Position numbers and translations under genes: made by a program. Below, piece by piece: positions 20,676 through 29,433 of a stretch of 64,000 bases of DNA. The DNA lies in assembly GCA_963791595.1 (NCBI GenBank), contig CAWBTF010000014.1:248001-312000 (forward strand), given 5' to 3'. Origin of the DNA: JAEMQF01 sp963791595 (GTDB lineage: Bacteria > Pseudomonadota > Gammaproteobacteria > Burkholderiales > Burkholderiaceae_C). The first letter of the stretch is position 1, and each line of letters starts with the position of its first letter. Under the pieces are notes generated by a model. That model was not told the DNA's origin. It did not search any database and was given only the letters and a program-made list of their open reading frames with translations.

Positions 20676-23595
20676 TTGCTGAAATTCTTCGGCGTGATTG
20701 CCGGCGCCGCGATCGGCGGCGTGCTGGGCGAAGGCTTCGGCGCGCTGGTGGGCGCGGTGCTGGCGTGGCTGGGGTTGGCGTCGCACCGACAAGCGCTCGA
20801 CATCGCCGCGCTGCGCCGCGAGTTGCGTGAGTTGGCCGTGCGGCGCGGCGAATCGCCCGCAGCCGGCGTGGCGCGGGTCATGACGCCGGTCCGAGCGCCG
20901 GACCAGATGCGAGGCCCAGCGACAGGACAGTCGCCGGGCCAAGTCCCTGTGCAGGCGCCCGAGTCACAACACCCCGAGATTGCACCCGCACCCGAATCCG
21001 TCACAGCAGCTTTGCCCACGCAGGCAACGTCGGCCGTGGGGCCTGGGGTCGCGGCGCAGGCCCAGCCGGCCCCGGAGACCGAGTGGGGCGAAGAGCCCCA
21101 AGACACCGAGGTGGGTTCGCTGTGGGGCGACGTTCCGACCGCCGCTCAGCCGATGGCCCACCCTGCTGCCAAACCCGCCGCCGGCGACCCGCTCGCAGCG
21201 GCCAAGCAGTGGCTGTTCGGCGGCAACACGATCGTCAAGCTCGGCGTGGCCATTCTGTTCATCGGCCTTGCCTTCCTCGCCAAGCTCGCTGCCGAGCATG
21301 TGCATGTCCCGATCGAGCTGCGCCTGGCCGGCATCGCTGGCGTGGCCCTGGTGCTGCTCGTGCTCGGCTGGCGCTTGCGCGAAAAGCGTGCCGGCTACGC
21401 CCAGGTGCTGCAAGGCGGCGCGATCGCGGTGCTGTACCTGACGCTGTTCGTCGCCTTCCGCTTCTACGGTGTGCTCGGCGTGGGCCCGGTGTTCGCCTGC
21501 ATGGTCGTGGTGGCCGCGCTCGCCGCGGCGCTGGCGGTGTTGCAGGACGCGCGCGCACTCGCCGTGATCGGCGCGCTTGGCGGCTTTGCGACGCCACTGC
21601 TCGTCTCCACCGGAGGCGGCAATCATGTCGCGCTGTTCGGCTACTACCTCGTGCTCGATCTGGGCATTGCCGCCGTGGCGTGGCACCGGAGTTGGCGCTT
21701 GTTGAATCTGATCGGCTTCGTCGCTACGTTCCTCGTCGGCACCGCGTGGGGCGTGCTCAAGTACCAGAGCGCTCACTATGCGAGCACGCAGGCGTTCCTG
21801 ATCGCCTACTTCCTGGTGTTCATGGCGATCCTGCTGATGCCGGTGCGGCGTGCACTGGGCGATGCCAGTGCCTCCAGCGGCGACAGCGGTGCAGCCGCAG
21901 CAACCGCACCGCAGCGCAGCGACGTCTGGGTCAACGGCAGCCTGCTGTTCGGCCTGCCGACGATCGCCTTCGCGCTGCAACACGCGCTCGTGCGCCACAT
22001 GGAATACGGCACGGCCGTGTCGGCGCTCGTGCTCGCACTGTTCTACGTGGCGTTGGCGATGTGGATGCGCACGCGGGCTGTGCTCGCCGTCACGTTCGAG
22101 GCAAGCTTGGGCGTCGCGACGGTGTTTCTCACGCTCGTGATCCCGTTCGCGCTCGACGCGCGCAGCACCGCGGGCGCCTGGGCGCTCGAAGGCGCTGGCC
22201 TGGTGTGGCTGGGCCTGCGCCAGCAGCGCCTGGCGCCGCGTCTGTTCGGCTACGCCTTGTTGTTCCTCGCCGGGCTGGCGATGTTCCATGCCTATGACCG
22301 CCATGGTGTCCCGAACCTGTTTTTCAATGGGATGCTGTTCAATGGCCTGATGGCGGCAGCGGCGTCGCTCGCGGCAGCGTATTTCGTCAAGCGATTCGGC
22401 GGCTTCACGCCTGTCGACGTGAGCATCGACACCGCATCGCCGGCGCGGCACGAGGCCGTCGCCGAGCCGCTGCTGATCGCCTGGGGCACGACCTGGCTGC
22501 TGGCGACCACCGCGTCGCAGATCGGCCAATTCGCCGCGCCGGGCTTCGAACTGACGGCGTGGCTGGCGAGCCTGAGCGCGATCGCCGTGGCGTACACCTT
22601 CGCCTCGCATCGGCTGGACTGGCCGCGCATCGCCTGGCCGGTGGTGGCGCATGCGCCGCTGCTCGCTCTGATGGTCGCGGTCAGCGCGGCAACACAGGAT
22701 TCACCGGTTCAACACGGCGGTTGGTGGGCCTGGCCGCTCGCGCTCGCGGCGCATGGCTTCGTGCTGTGGCGCGCCGCGCCGCGCTGGATGCAGGCGGCCG
22801 GCCACGCCGTGCACACATTGGGAGTGCTGGTGCTCGCCGCGCTCGGTGCGTTGCAGGGCCGCGCGATCACGCGCGATTGGGGCGACGCTGGAGAGCGCCT
22901 GGGCCTGGCTCGGCTGGCTGGTCGTGCCGGCCGCGCTGCTGATGCTGTTGCCGCGCCCCGGCCTCGCGCAGCGCTGGCCGGTGCGCGATGCGGCCGCCGC
23001 ATACCAGACGCATGGCGCGGCGATCATCGCCGCCGGCCTGGTGCTGTGGAGCCTGCTCGCCAACCTGGCGTCAAACGGCGCCGCGGCGCCGCTGCCACAC
23101 GTGCCGCTGCTCAATCCGCTGGACCTTGGCGTCGGCGTCGCCCTGCTCGGCGCGTGGCTGTGGATGCGCAGCGCGCCTGCGCAAGCCTTGCTCGCCAGGC
23201 AGCCTGACCTGGCAATGCAGGTGACCGCCGCGGCCGGCTTCGTCTGGCTGAACGCGATTCTGATCCGCGGCTTTCACCACTACGGCGGCGTGCCCTATCG
23301 TTTCAGCGCCTGGGTCGACACGCTCGCGGTGCAGACCGGCATCAGCCTGCTGTGGAGCGCGACGGCGCTGGTGCTGATGTGGCTCGCCGCGCGCCGCGCG
23401 ATGCGCACACCGTGGCTGGTGGGCGCGGTGCTGCTCGGCGCCGTGGTGCTGAAACTCGTGCTCGTCGACCTGTCCGCCACCGGCACCGTGACGCGCATCG
23501 TCTCGTTCATCGGCGTGGGCGTGCTGATGCTGTTGATCGGCTATGTCGCGCCGATGCCTGCCAGCGATGCGAAACAGGAGCCGACAAATGGCTGA
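20676..23595 (+). CDS. DUF2339 polytopic membrane protein, one frameshift
   Basis: About 973 codons. The TTG start is chosen because GAAGGAG lies five bases upstream and the next residues are LLKFFGVIAGAAIGGVLG, a membrane segment. A Pro/Gln-rich linker (residues ~75-170) is followed by about 20 predicted transmembrane helices, beginning GNTIVKLGVAILFIGLAFLA, a DUF2339 hallmark. A single frame change near 22890 joins GRAITRDWG to SAWAWLGWLVVPAALLMLLP. The function of the family is unknown. It overlaps the DUF3999 gene by eight bases, and this pairing recurs in proteobacteria. Confidence 0.85.
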
Positions 23596-25027
23596 GCGGC
23601 GGCGAGTTGCAGCCCTGCTCGGCGGCATGCTGTGCGCTCTCGGCGCGACTTCGGCAAGCGCCGAAGACCCCCTCTACCGTTTCAATGCGGCGATCGAGAT
23701 TCAACGAAGCGCGCCCTTCGTTCGCATCGGGCTGCCCGCGAGCGCCTACGCGCACAGCGAACAGGCCGACCTGCGCGACCTGCGGATCGTCGATGCCGCC
23801 GGCGAGCGCGTGCCGTTCGCGCTGCTCGCGCCGCGCGCCGCGCGCTCCGAGGTGCAAGAGCAGCTGCGCGACGCTGCCATCTTTGCGCTGCCGCAACGCC
23901 CGGCGGGCGGTAAACCCTGGGCGTCGCCGCTCGAAGTGACGGTACAGGGCAACCGCATCGACGTGCGCCCCGCGCGCGGCGTGGCGCTGAGTGGCGTCGC
24001 CCAGCGCTCGCCCGGTTGGCTGCTTGACCTGGGCGACGCCGGCAAGCGCAGCGAAGCCAAGTCGGACGACGCCGTGCCGCGCGCCGTGCAGCTGGCGTGG
24101 TCAGGTCCGGCGGAGTTCAGCGTCGGCGTCGAGGTCGAGGTCAGCGACGACTTGCGCCAATGGCGGCGCGGCGCTTCCGGCTCGCTCCTTGCCCTGGCCT
24201 CGGCCAGCGGCCCCTTGACGCAGCCGCGCATTGTGCTGCCACAGCCGAGCGCGCGCTTCGTTCGCCTGGTCTGGAGCGACCCGGCGGCAGCGCCTCGCAT
24301 CACAGGCGCGAAAGTGGTGCTCGATCGAGCCTCCAGCGTCACGTTCGACCCGCCGACGGAGCTGGTGGTGGCGCCGCTGCCCGCCATCAAGCAAGACACC
24401 TCGTCCGACCCGCTAGACAAACGCGCGCTGGTGTTCGACCTCGGCGGCGCGGTCCCGCTGCTCGACATCGAACTGCGCCTGGGCCCCGGCACCCTGGTGG
24501 CGCCGGTGCGCGTGCAAGGGCGGCGCCGTGCCGACCAGGCGTGGACCGATCTTGCCAGCACCGTGTTCTACCGGATCGAGCGCGACGGCGATGCCTCGAC
24601 CGCACCGGCGCTCGCGTTGCACACGACGCAGCGGTTTCTTCGCATCGTTCCCGACGAGCGCTCCGCGGCGCTCGACCCAGGGCAGGTGAAGCTCGCCGCG
24701 CACGTGGCACTGCCGAGCCTGGTGTTCGCGCGCCAGGGGCGCGAGCCGTTCACGTTGCAGGCCGGTTCAGTCGATGCCAAACCGAGCGCGTTGCCGATCA
24801 CGACACTCGTGCCGGCGCTCGACGCCGAGCGTCCACGTTTTGGTCAGGCAGCGCTCGGTGCGTGGAGCGAGTCGGACACGGCGCTGCGCCAACTGCGCTC
24901 GCGCGAGCGGCTCGCCACGCTGCGGCCCTGGCTGCTGTGGGCGGTGCTGCTCGCCGGTGTGTCAGGGCTCGGGTTCATGGTCTGGCGGCTCGCGCGCAGC
25001 GCGCGGCCCCACCCGCCCGCGGCATGA
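23588..25027 (+). CDS. DUF3999 exported protein
   Basis: 480 residues. It has a signal peptide (VAALLGGMLCALGATSASAE), a long beta-rich periplasmic part with discoidin-like repeats (VEVSDDLRQWRR, FVRLVWSD), and a C-terminal membrane helix (LLWAVLLAGVSGLGFMVWRL) with a short Arg-rich tail. This is the usual DUF3999 layout. Its ATG lies inside the end of the DUF2339 gene, so the two are coupled and presumably work together at the envelope. The role is not known. Confidence 0.85.
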   Translation: MAERRRVAALLGGMLCALGATSASAEDPLYRFNAAIEIQRSAPFVRIGLPASAYAHSEQADLRDLRIVDAAGERVPFALLAPRAARSEVQEQLRDAAIFALPQRPAGGKPWASPLEVTVQGNRIDVRPARGVALSGVAQRSPGWLLDLGDAGKRSEAKSDDAVPRAVQLAWSGPAEFSVGVEVEVSDDLRQWRRGASGSLLALASASGPLTQPRIVLPQPSARFVRLVWSDPAAAPRITGAKVVLDRASSVTFDPPTELVVAPLPAIKQDTSSDPLDKRALVFDLGGAVPLLDIELRLGPGTLVAPVRVQGRRRADQAWTDLASTVFYRIERDGDASTAPALALHTTQRFLRIVPDERSAALDPGQVKLAAHVALPSLVFARQGREPFTLQAGSVDAKPSALPITTLVPALDAERPRFGQAALGAWSESDTALRQLRSRERLATLRPWLLWAVLLAGVSGLGFMVWRLARSARPHPPAA

Positions 25028-25034
25028 GCTGAGG

Positions 25035-25053
25035 GGCTCGCGAATCGCGAGCC
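25035..25053. terminator. Hairpin between convergent genes
   Basis: Perfect 8-bp stem GGCTCGCG/CGCGAGCC with loop AAT in the 37-bp gap between the convergent DUF3999 and XdhC-like genes. There is no T-run on either side, so intrinsic termination is uncertain. It may instead act as a 3'-end stabiliser. Confidence 0.5.
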
Positions 25054-25064
25054 GCGCTCCTCCT

Positions 25065-26009
25065 TCAGGACGCGCGTTCTTTCAGCGCGTACTTCGCCGG
25101 GTCCTGACGAAACGTCACCCAACAACCGTCGCAGCAGAAGTAGTACGCCTGTCCCTCGTAGGTTTCCACATGCGTCGCGCTGGCCATCTGTACCGCCATG
25201 CCGCACACCGGGTTGATGAACTGGCCGGGCTGCGGTGCCATCGACGGCAAGGGTAGCGGCAAGGGCAGCGGCAACGGCTTGCGCGGGCCCTGCGCGTTCG
25301 TGCCCGTCGGTCGACCACGCAGCGAGCCGAGCACTCCGGCGATCGCAAGCAAAGCGATCTCGGCGGGCGTCTTCGCACCGGCGTCGGGCCCCGCCGGCGC
25401 CTGCAACTTCGCCAATTGCGCTTCGCTCACGCCGCGTTGGCGCATCGCTTCTCGCAGCTTGTCGGCCTTGCGCCGGCTGGCGATCAGCAACACCCGCGGC
25501 GCGGCGCTGCGCAGCGCGCTGCCCAGCGCGTCTTCGTCGCCCTGGCCTTGCGTGGCGACGAGCACGACCGCCGCGTCGCCGGGTGCGCTGCTCAGGCCGA
25601 TGCGCAGCCGCTGCGCGAGAAAACGCGCCTCTTCGGCGGCCGGCGTGTCGCCGAGCACGCACAGCTCGCCGCGCGCGCCATGCGGCTGGATGAAGAGTTC
25701 GATCGTGCCGTTGCTCGCACACGCCATCGTGTACTGCTCGACGTCTTCTTCGGGCAGCAACGTATCGTTGCTGATGCGCACCAGCCGCGGCTTGCCGCTG
25801 GTGATCGCGGCTAACGCGGCGCCGATCACGACCCCCTTCGCGCAGCCGCCGCCGATCCAGCCGTGCAACGCACCGTCGGCAAGCACGATCGCCTGCGCGC
25901 CCACATACGCCGAGGTCGGTGCGATCGCGCGCACCACCGTGATCAGCGCGTAGGCCGCGCCCGCCGCGTTCAGTTCGCGCGCCTTCTCGATCAGATCGTT
26001 CGGGCTCAT
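25065..26009 (-). CDS. XdhC/CoxI-family maturation protein with C-terminal YHS domain
   Basis: 314 residues. The N-terminal two thirds are XdhC/CoxI-like (GAQAIVLADGALHGWIGGGC, then a Rossmann-like VLVATQGQGDEDAL), the family that loads sulfurated molybdenum cofactor into xanthine-dehydrogenase/CO-dehydrogenase enzymes. A linker of Pro-Leu pairs (PLPLPLPLPLP) leads to a YHS/TRASH metal-binding domain (INPVCGMAV, YYFCCDGCWVTFRQDPAKYA). Position downstream of coxMSLGDE suggests the coxF/coxI role. The YHS domain might sense or carry a metal such as copper; this is inference. It is separated from coxE by repeat B copy 3. Confidence 0.85.
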   Translation of the reverse strand: MSPNDLIEKARELNAAGAAYALITVVRAIAPTSAYVGAQAIVLADGALHGWIGGGCAKGVVIGAALAAITSGKPRLVRISNDTLLPEEDVEQYTMACASNGTIELFIQPHGARGELCVLGDTPAAEEARFLAQRLRIGLSSAPGDAAVVLVATQGQGDEDALGSALRSAAPRVLLIASRRKADKLREAMRQRGVSEAQLAKLQAPAGPDAGAKTPAEIALLAIAGVLGSLRGRPTGTNAQGPRKPLPLPLPLPLPSMAPQPGQFINPVCGMAVQMASATHVETYEGQAYYFCCDGCWVTFRQDPAKYALKERAS

Positions 26010-26181
26010 TTCAGCTGCTCCACTGCGCGCCGGGCAACCCGCGACGCACGAAACGTCGATTCTGTTTGAGCGACCGTTTTCCGCCCTTTGCCGCCGTTCG
26101 CCGCTGTGCGCATGCCGGCATTCGCCGCTGCGCGCACGCGAGCATTCGCCGCTGCGCGCCTGCCTGCTCCGCTGCGAGGGC

Positions 26182-26560
26182 AGGTGGCCCGGGGTACGTT
26201 CTCCGGCCCACGCTCGCGGGGCACCGGATGTGGTGCCCGGCGCGTATCTCCGTCAACACCAGCCAAGCTCGCGAAGAGCCAGGACACCGCGAATGGGTCC
26301 TGCGCCCGTACCCCGAGCCACCTGCCCTGGCTACCGAGGGGCACCCCTGCGCATCGCCCGTCACCATGGGTTGCAGCAGGGCGGTGGTGGTGCCCCCGGG
26401 CGCAGGACCCATTCGCGGTGTCCTGGCTCGTGCCGAGCTTGGTCGGTGATGACGCGGCTGTGGGTTGCGGGCCCCGGTGGTGCCCCGCGAGCGTGGGCCG
26501 GAGAACGGGGGCGCCGCCACCGCCCTGGGGTGCAGTCGCTGGCAGGCGCGCAGCGGCGAA
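26182..26560. repeat. Long palindromic repeat B, copy 3 (inverted)
   Basis: About 380 bp, in reverse orientation to copies 1 and 2. Outer arms TTCTCCGGCCCACGCTCGCG (from 26199) and its inverse near 26482-26505; inner arms CACCGCGAATGGGTCCTG and CAGGACCCATTCGCGGTG at 26285-26302 and 26403-26420. It is extended on the left by short repeats of CATTCGCCGCTGCGCGC (26080-26165), answered on the right by GCGCGCAGCGGCGAACGC (26546-26563). It fills the 26.0-26.65 kb gap between coxE and the XdhC-like gene. Confidence 0.82.
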
Positions 26561-26652
26561 CGCTGGCAAACGCACAGCGGCCAACGACGGCAAAGGGCCG
26601 AAAGCAGCCAGCGCTCCGCTGAAGGCATGACGCCAGTCGACGCAGACGAAAT

Positions 26653-27857
26653 TCACTTCAGGCTTTCAATCAACTCGGGCAGCCAACGCTCGAGTTCCGC
26701 GAGGTTGGCGCCCGCGGCCAGCAGGTCCAGGTGCGGCAGCGCCGCTTGCATGCCTTGGGCCTGGGGGGTGAAACCGGGTTGGTTCAGCAAGGGGTTGATC
26801 CAGATCAGGCGTCGCGCGCGCTGCCGCAGCTGCACCAGCGCTTGCGAAAGCAGCTTCGGCTCACCGCTATCGTAGCCGTCGCTGACGACGATGACGGCGC
26901 TGCGCGAATGCACGAGCCGCGCACCGCTGTCGCGGTTGAAGTCGGCCAGGCATTCGCCGATGCGCGTGCCGCCGCCCCAGCCCGCGGCGAGCAGGTGCAG
27001 GCGCTCCTGCGAGCGCCACGGGTCCGGGTCGCGCAACGCCTCCATCACGCCGGTCAGGCGCGTGTGGAAGATGAAGCAGTGCACGTCGGCCAGCTCGGCG
27101 CAGAGGGCCCGTGCCAGGCGCAGGTAGAAGAAGCTGTGGCCGCTCATCGAGCGGCTCACGTCGAGCAGCAGGATGAGCCTCGGCCGCACCCGGCGCCGCC
27201 GCTTCCACGCCAGGCGCAGCGGCGTGCCGCCGCTGGCGACGCTGCGCCGGATCGTGCCTTGCAGGTCGATGCGCCGCCCATGGTGAAACGCGGCTTCGCG
27301 GCGCAGTTGCAGGTGCTTCAGGCGCCTTGCGAAGCGGCGCATCAGGGCTTCGATGTCGCGCGTGTCGTCGGCCTTGTTCAGGTCGCGAAAGTCGGTCGCG
27401 GCGAGCCGACTCTTCGCGGCTCGCGCCGTGGCGCGACGTGCCGCTGTCGGCGTCATCCGCGGCGCCGGCGCCCGCGCCTTCGCCGGGTGCATCGGCCGCG
27501 CCCGTGGAAGGCGCTTGCGAACCGCGCGCCGCGGCCGTGGCCACGTCGCTCGTGACGAATGACTGCTTGTTCGGCGGCAGGAAGTAGCTGTCGAACAGCG
27601 CGTCGAAGCGCCGCCATTCATCGCCCCGGCCGCAAAGCAGCGCCTTCAGGCTCCACTGCAGACACATGGCGCTCGAACACGCCGCAGCGTTGCGCGGTAT
27701 CCAACACGCGGATCGAATCGGCGGCGCCGAGCGCAAACCCATTGGCGCGCAGGAAGCCGGCAAAACCCGTCAGCCGCGCCTGCAACGCCGATCCCGGGCC
27801 CGCCGGCGGCGCCGGGCTCACTGTGGCGGGCTTGGCAGCCGGCGGCGCGCTCAACAT
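26653..27857 (-). CDS. coxE: CoxE-type von Willebrand factor A protein, two frameshifts
   Basis: About 401 codons. The start is the ATG at 27855-27857, overlapping the coxD stop (ATGTTGA). The N-terminal DUF/VWA-associated helix region reads GFAGFLRANGFALGAADSIRV; the VWA domain carries the MIDAS motif LLLDVSRSMSG and IVVSDGYDSG. Frame changes near 27665 (FERHV to LQWSLKALLCGRGDEW) and 27410 interrupt it; both are single-base. In carboxidotrophs CoxE works with the AAA protein CoxD to mature the [CuSMoO2] centre of CO dehydrogenase. That role is inferred from family and operon. Confidence 0.88.
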
Positions 27858-28729
27858 GCGGCAGCGATTCGCGCCACCACGTCGCGCGTGAAAGCGCCGC
27901 GGTCGCCGCGTGTCTTGATCAGCGCGCTCAAGCTGCCCATGATGGCTTCGGCGCCGTCGTCGTCGATCGTCGTGATGCCCAAACGCAGCAGCGCAGCGGC
28001 CCAGTCGAGCGTCTCGGCGACACCGGGTTTTTTCTGCAGCTCCATGCGCCGCACGCGCTGCACGAATTCGACGATCTGGTTCGCCAGTTCGCCCGCGGCG
28101 CGCGGCACCTTGATGTTGACGATCGCCAGTTCCTTGTCGAACGTCGGATAGTCGATGTATTGATACAGGCAGCGCCGGCGTAACGCGTCGGAGAGTTCAC
28201 GCGTGCCGTTCGACGTGATCACGACGAGCGGCTTGCTCACCGCGCGCACCGTGCCGAGTTCGGGAATCGACATCTGGTAGTCGGACAGCAGCTCGAGCAG
28301 GTAGGCCTCGAACGCCTCGTCGGCGCGATCCACTTCGTCGATCAGCAGCACCGGGGACACATCGCAGCCGATCGCCTCGAGCAGCGGGCGCTTCAGCAGA
28401 TAGCGCTCGGAAAAAATGTCCTGCTCTTTCAACGCCGCCGGCCGGTCGTCGTGTTCGAGCAGCTTGATCGCGAGCAGCTGCCGCTGGTAGTTCCACTCGT
28501 ACATCGCGGCGTGCACGTCCAGGCCTTCGTAGCACTGCAAGCGGATCAACCGCGTCGCGCGCACGGTCGCGAGTGCCTTGGCAATTTCCGTCTTGCCCAC
28601 GCCCGCGTCGCCCTCCAGCAGCAACGGGCGCCCCAGGTCGAGCATCAACAGCAGCGCCGCGGCGAGCGCCGGCTCGGCGATGTAGCCCGCGCCTTGCAGC
28701 TCCAGCTGCAAGGCGAACACCTCGTCCAT
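27851..28729 (-). CDS. coxD: MoxR/CoxD-type AAA+ ATPase
   Basis: 292 residues. Walker A is LEGDAGVGKTEIA (residues ~38-50), Walker B VLLIDEVDRAD, with sensor I VVITSNGTRELSDALRRRC and an arginine-rich second region. The ATG at 28727-28729 gives MDEVFALQLELQ, close to family N-termini. CoxD is a membrane-associated AAA+ chaperone that helps build the copper-sulfur-molybdenum site of form I CO dehydrogenase. It overlaps coxE by seven bases and follows coxG by 17 bp. Confidence 0.93.
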   Translation of the reverse strand: MDEVFALQLELQGAGYIAEPALAAALLLMLDLGRPLLLEGDAGVGKTEIAKALATVRATRLIRLQCYEGLDVHAAMYEWNYQRQLLAIKLLEHDDRPAALKEQDIFSERYLLKRPLLEAIGCDVSPVLLIDEVDRADEAFEAYLLELLSDYQMSIPELGTVRAVSKPLVVITSNGTRELSDALRRRCLYQYIDYPTFDKELAIVNIKVPRAAGELANQIVEFVQRVRRMELQKKPGVAETLDWAAALLRLGITTIDDDGAEAIMGSLSALIKTRGDRGAFTRDVVARIAAAC

Positions 28730-28746
28730 GCGATCGCTTGCGGAGC

Positions 28747-29391
28747 TCAAGCGGGTTTCTTGCCGAACAAGCCGCTCAGCCAATCCTTGAAGACCGCCCA
28801 CATCAGCGCCAGGCCGTTCAGCTCCCGCACCACCGGTGCTGCGGGGGCGCTTGCGCCAGCCGCGCCGGATGGCCCCGCCGCGGCACCGCCGCCCGGCGGT
28901 GTGCCGTCGGGCGCACCGCCACGCTGCGCCTGAATCTCGCTGACCCTCGCGGCAAAGTTGTCGGCGAACTGCTTCAGCAATTGATCGGCCACCGCGTTCA
29001 TCATGCGCCCGCCGAACGCGACCGCCTTGCCGCTCATCGAGACTTCGCTCGAACCCACCAGATTGCATTGCGCTGCACTCTCGCCGGCTTCGACGCGCGC
29101 CGTCAAGTTCATCGTCGCGCCCGAGCTGCCGGTGCTGTCGGTCCCCTTGCCGATCAGGTTCAGGCTGCGCTGCGCGGCGTTCACGTCTTTCATCTCGACT
29201 TCGCCGCGAAACGCCATCGTTGCGGGGCCGAGCTTCACCGTCACCGTGCCTTTGTAGCGGCCGTCGTCGAGCCGTTCCGTGATCTTCGCGCCCGGCATGC
29301 AGCCGGCCACGGCTTGCAGGTCCTGCAAGAATGCCCACGCGACATCCGCCGCGCAAGGCATCGGGTAGTTCTTTTCGATCTGGACCTTCAT
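28747..29391 (-). CDS. coxG: CoxG/SRPBCC-family CO dehydrogenase subunit G
   Basis: 214 residues. The SRPBCC fold is evident from VAWAFLQDLQAVAGCMPGA, YKGTVTVKLGPATMAFRG and GGRMMNAVADQLLKQFADNF. A Gly/Ala/Pro-rich linker then leads to a C-terminal amphipathic helix (LMWAVFKDWLSGLFGKK). CoxG tethers CO dehydrogenase to the membrane and is thought to hand electrons to quinone. It lies directly after coxL, whereas in Oligotropha it comes later in the cluster. Confidence 0.92.
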   Translation of the reverse strand: MKVQIEKNYPMPCAADVAWAFLQDLQAVAGCMPGAKITERLDDGRYKGTVTVKLGPATMAFRGEVEMKDVNAAQRSLNLIGKGTDSTGSSGATMNLTARVEAGESAAQCNLVGSSEVSMSGKAVAFGGRMMNAVADQLLKQFADNFAARVSEIQAQRGGAPDGTPPGGGAAAGPSGAAGASAPAAPVVRELNGLALMWAVFKDWLSGLFGKKPA

Positions 29392-29433
29392 TCCCTTGCA
29401 CCGGTGGCGCCGCCGCTACGGCCGAAGCGCGGA

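Noticed and set aside
26080..26165. Short repeats of CATTCGCCGCTGCGCGC considered as a CRISPR array
   Set aside because: There are no regular spacers and no cas genes; the units are imperfect and belong to the flank of repeat B copy 3.
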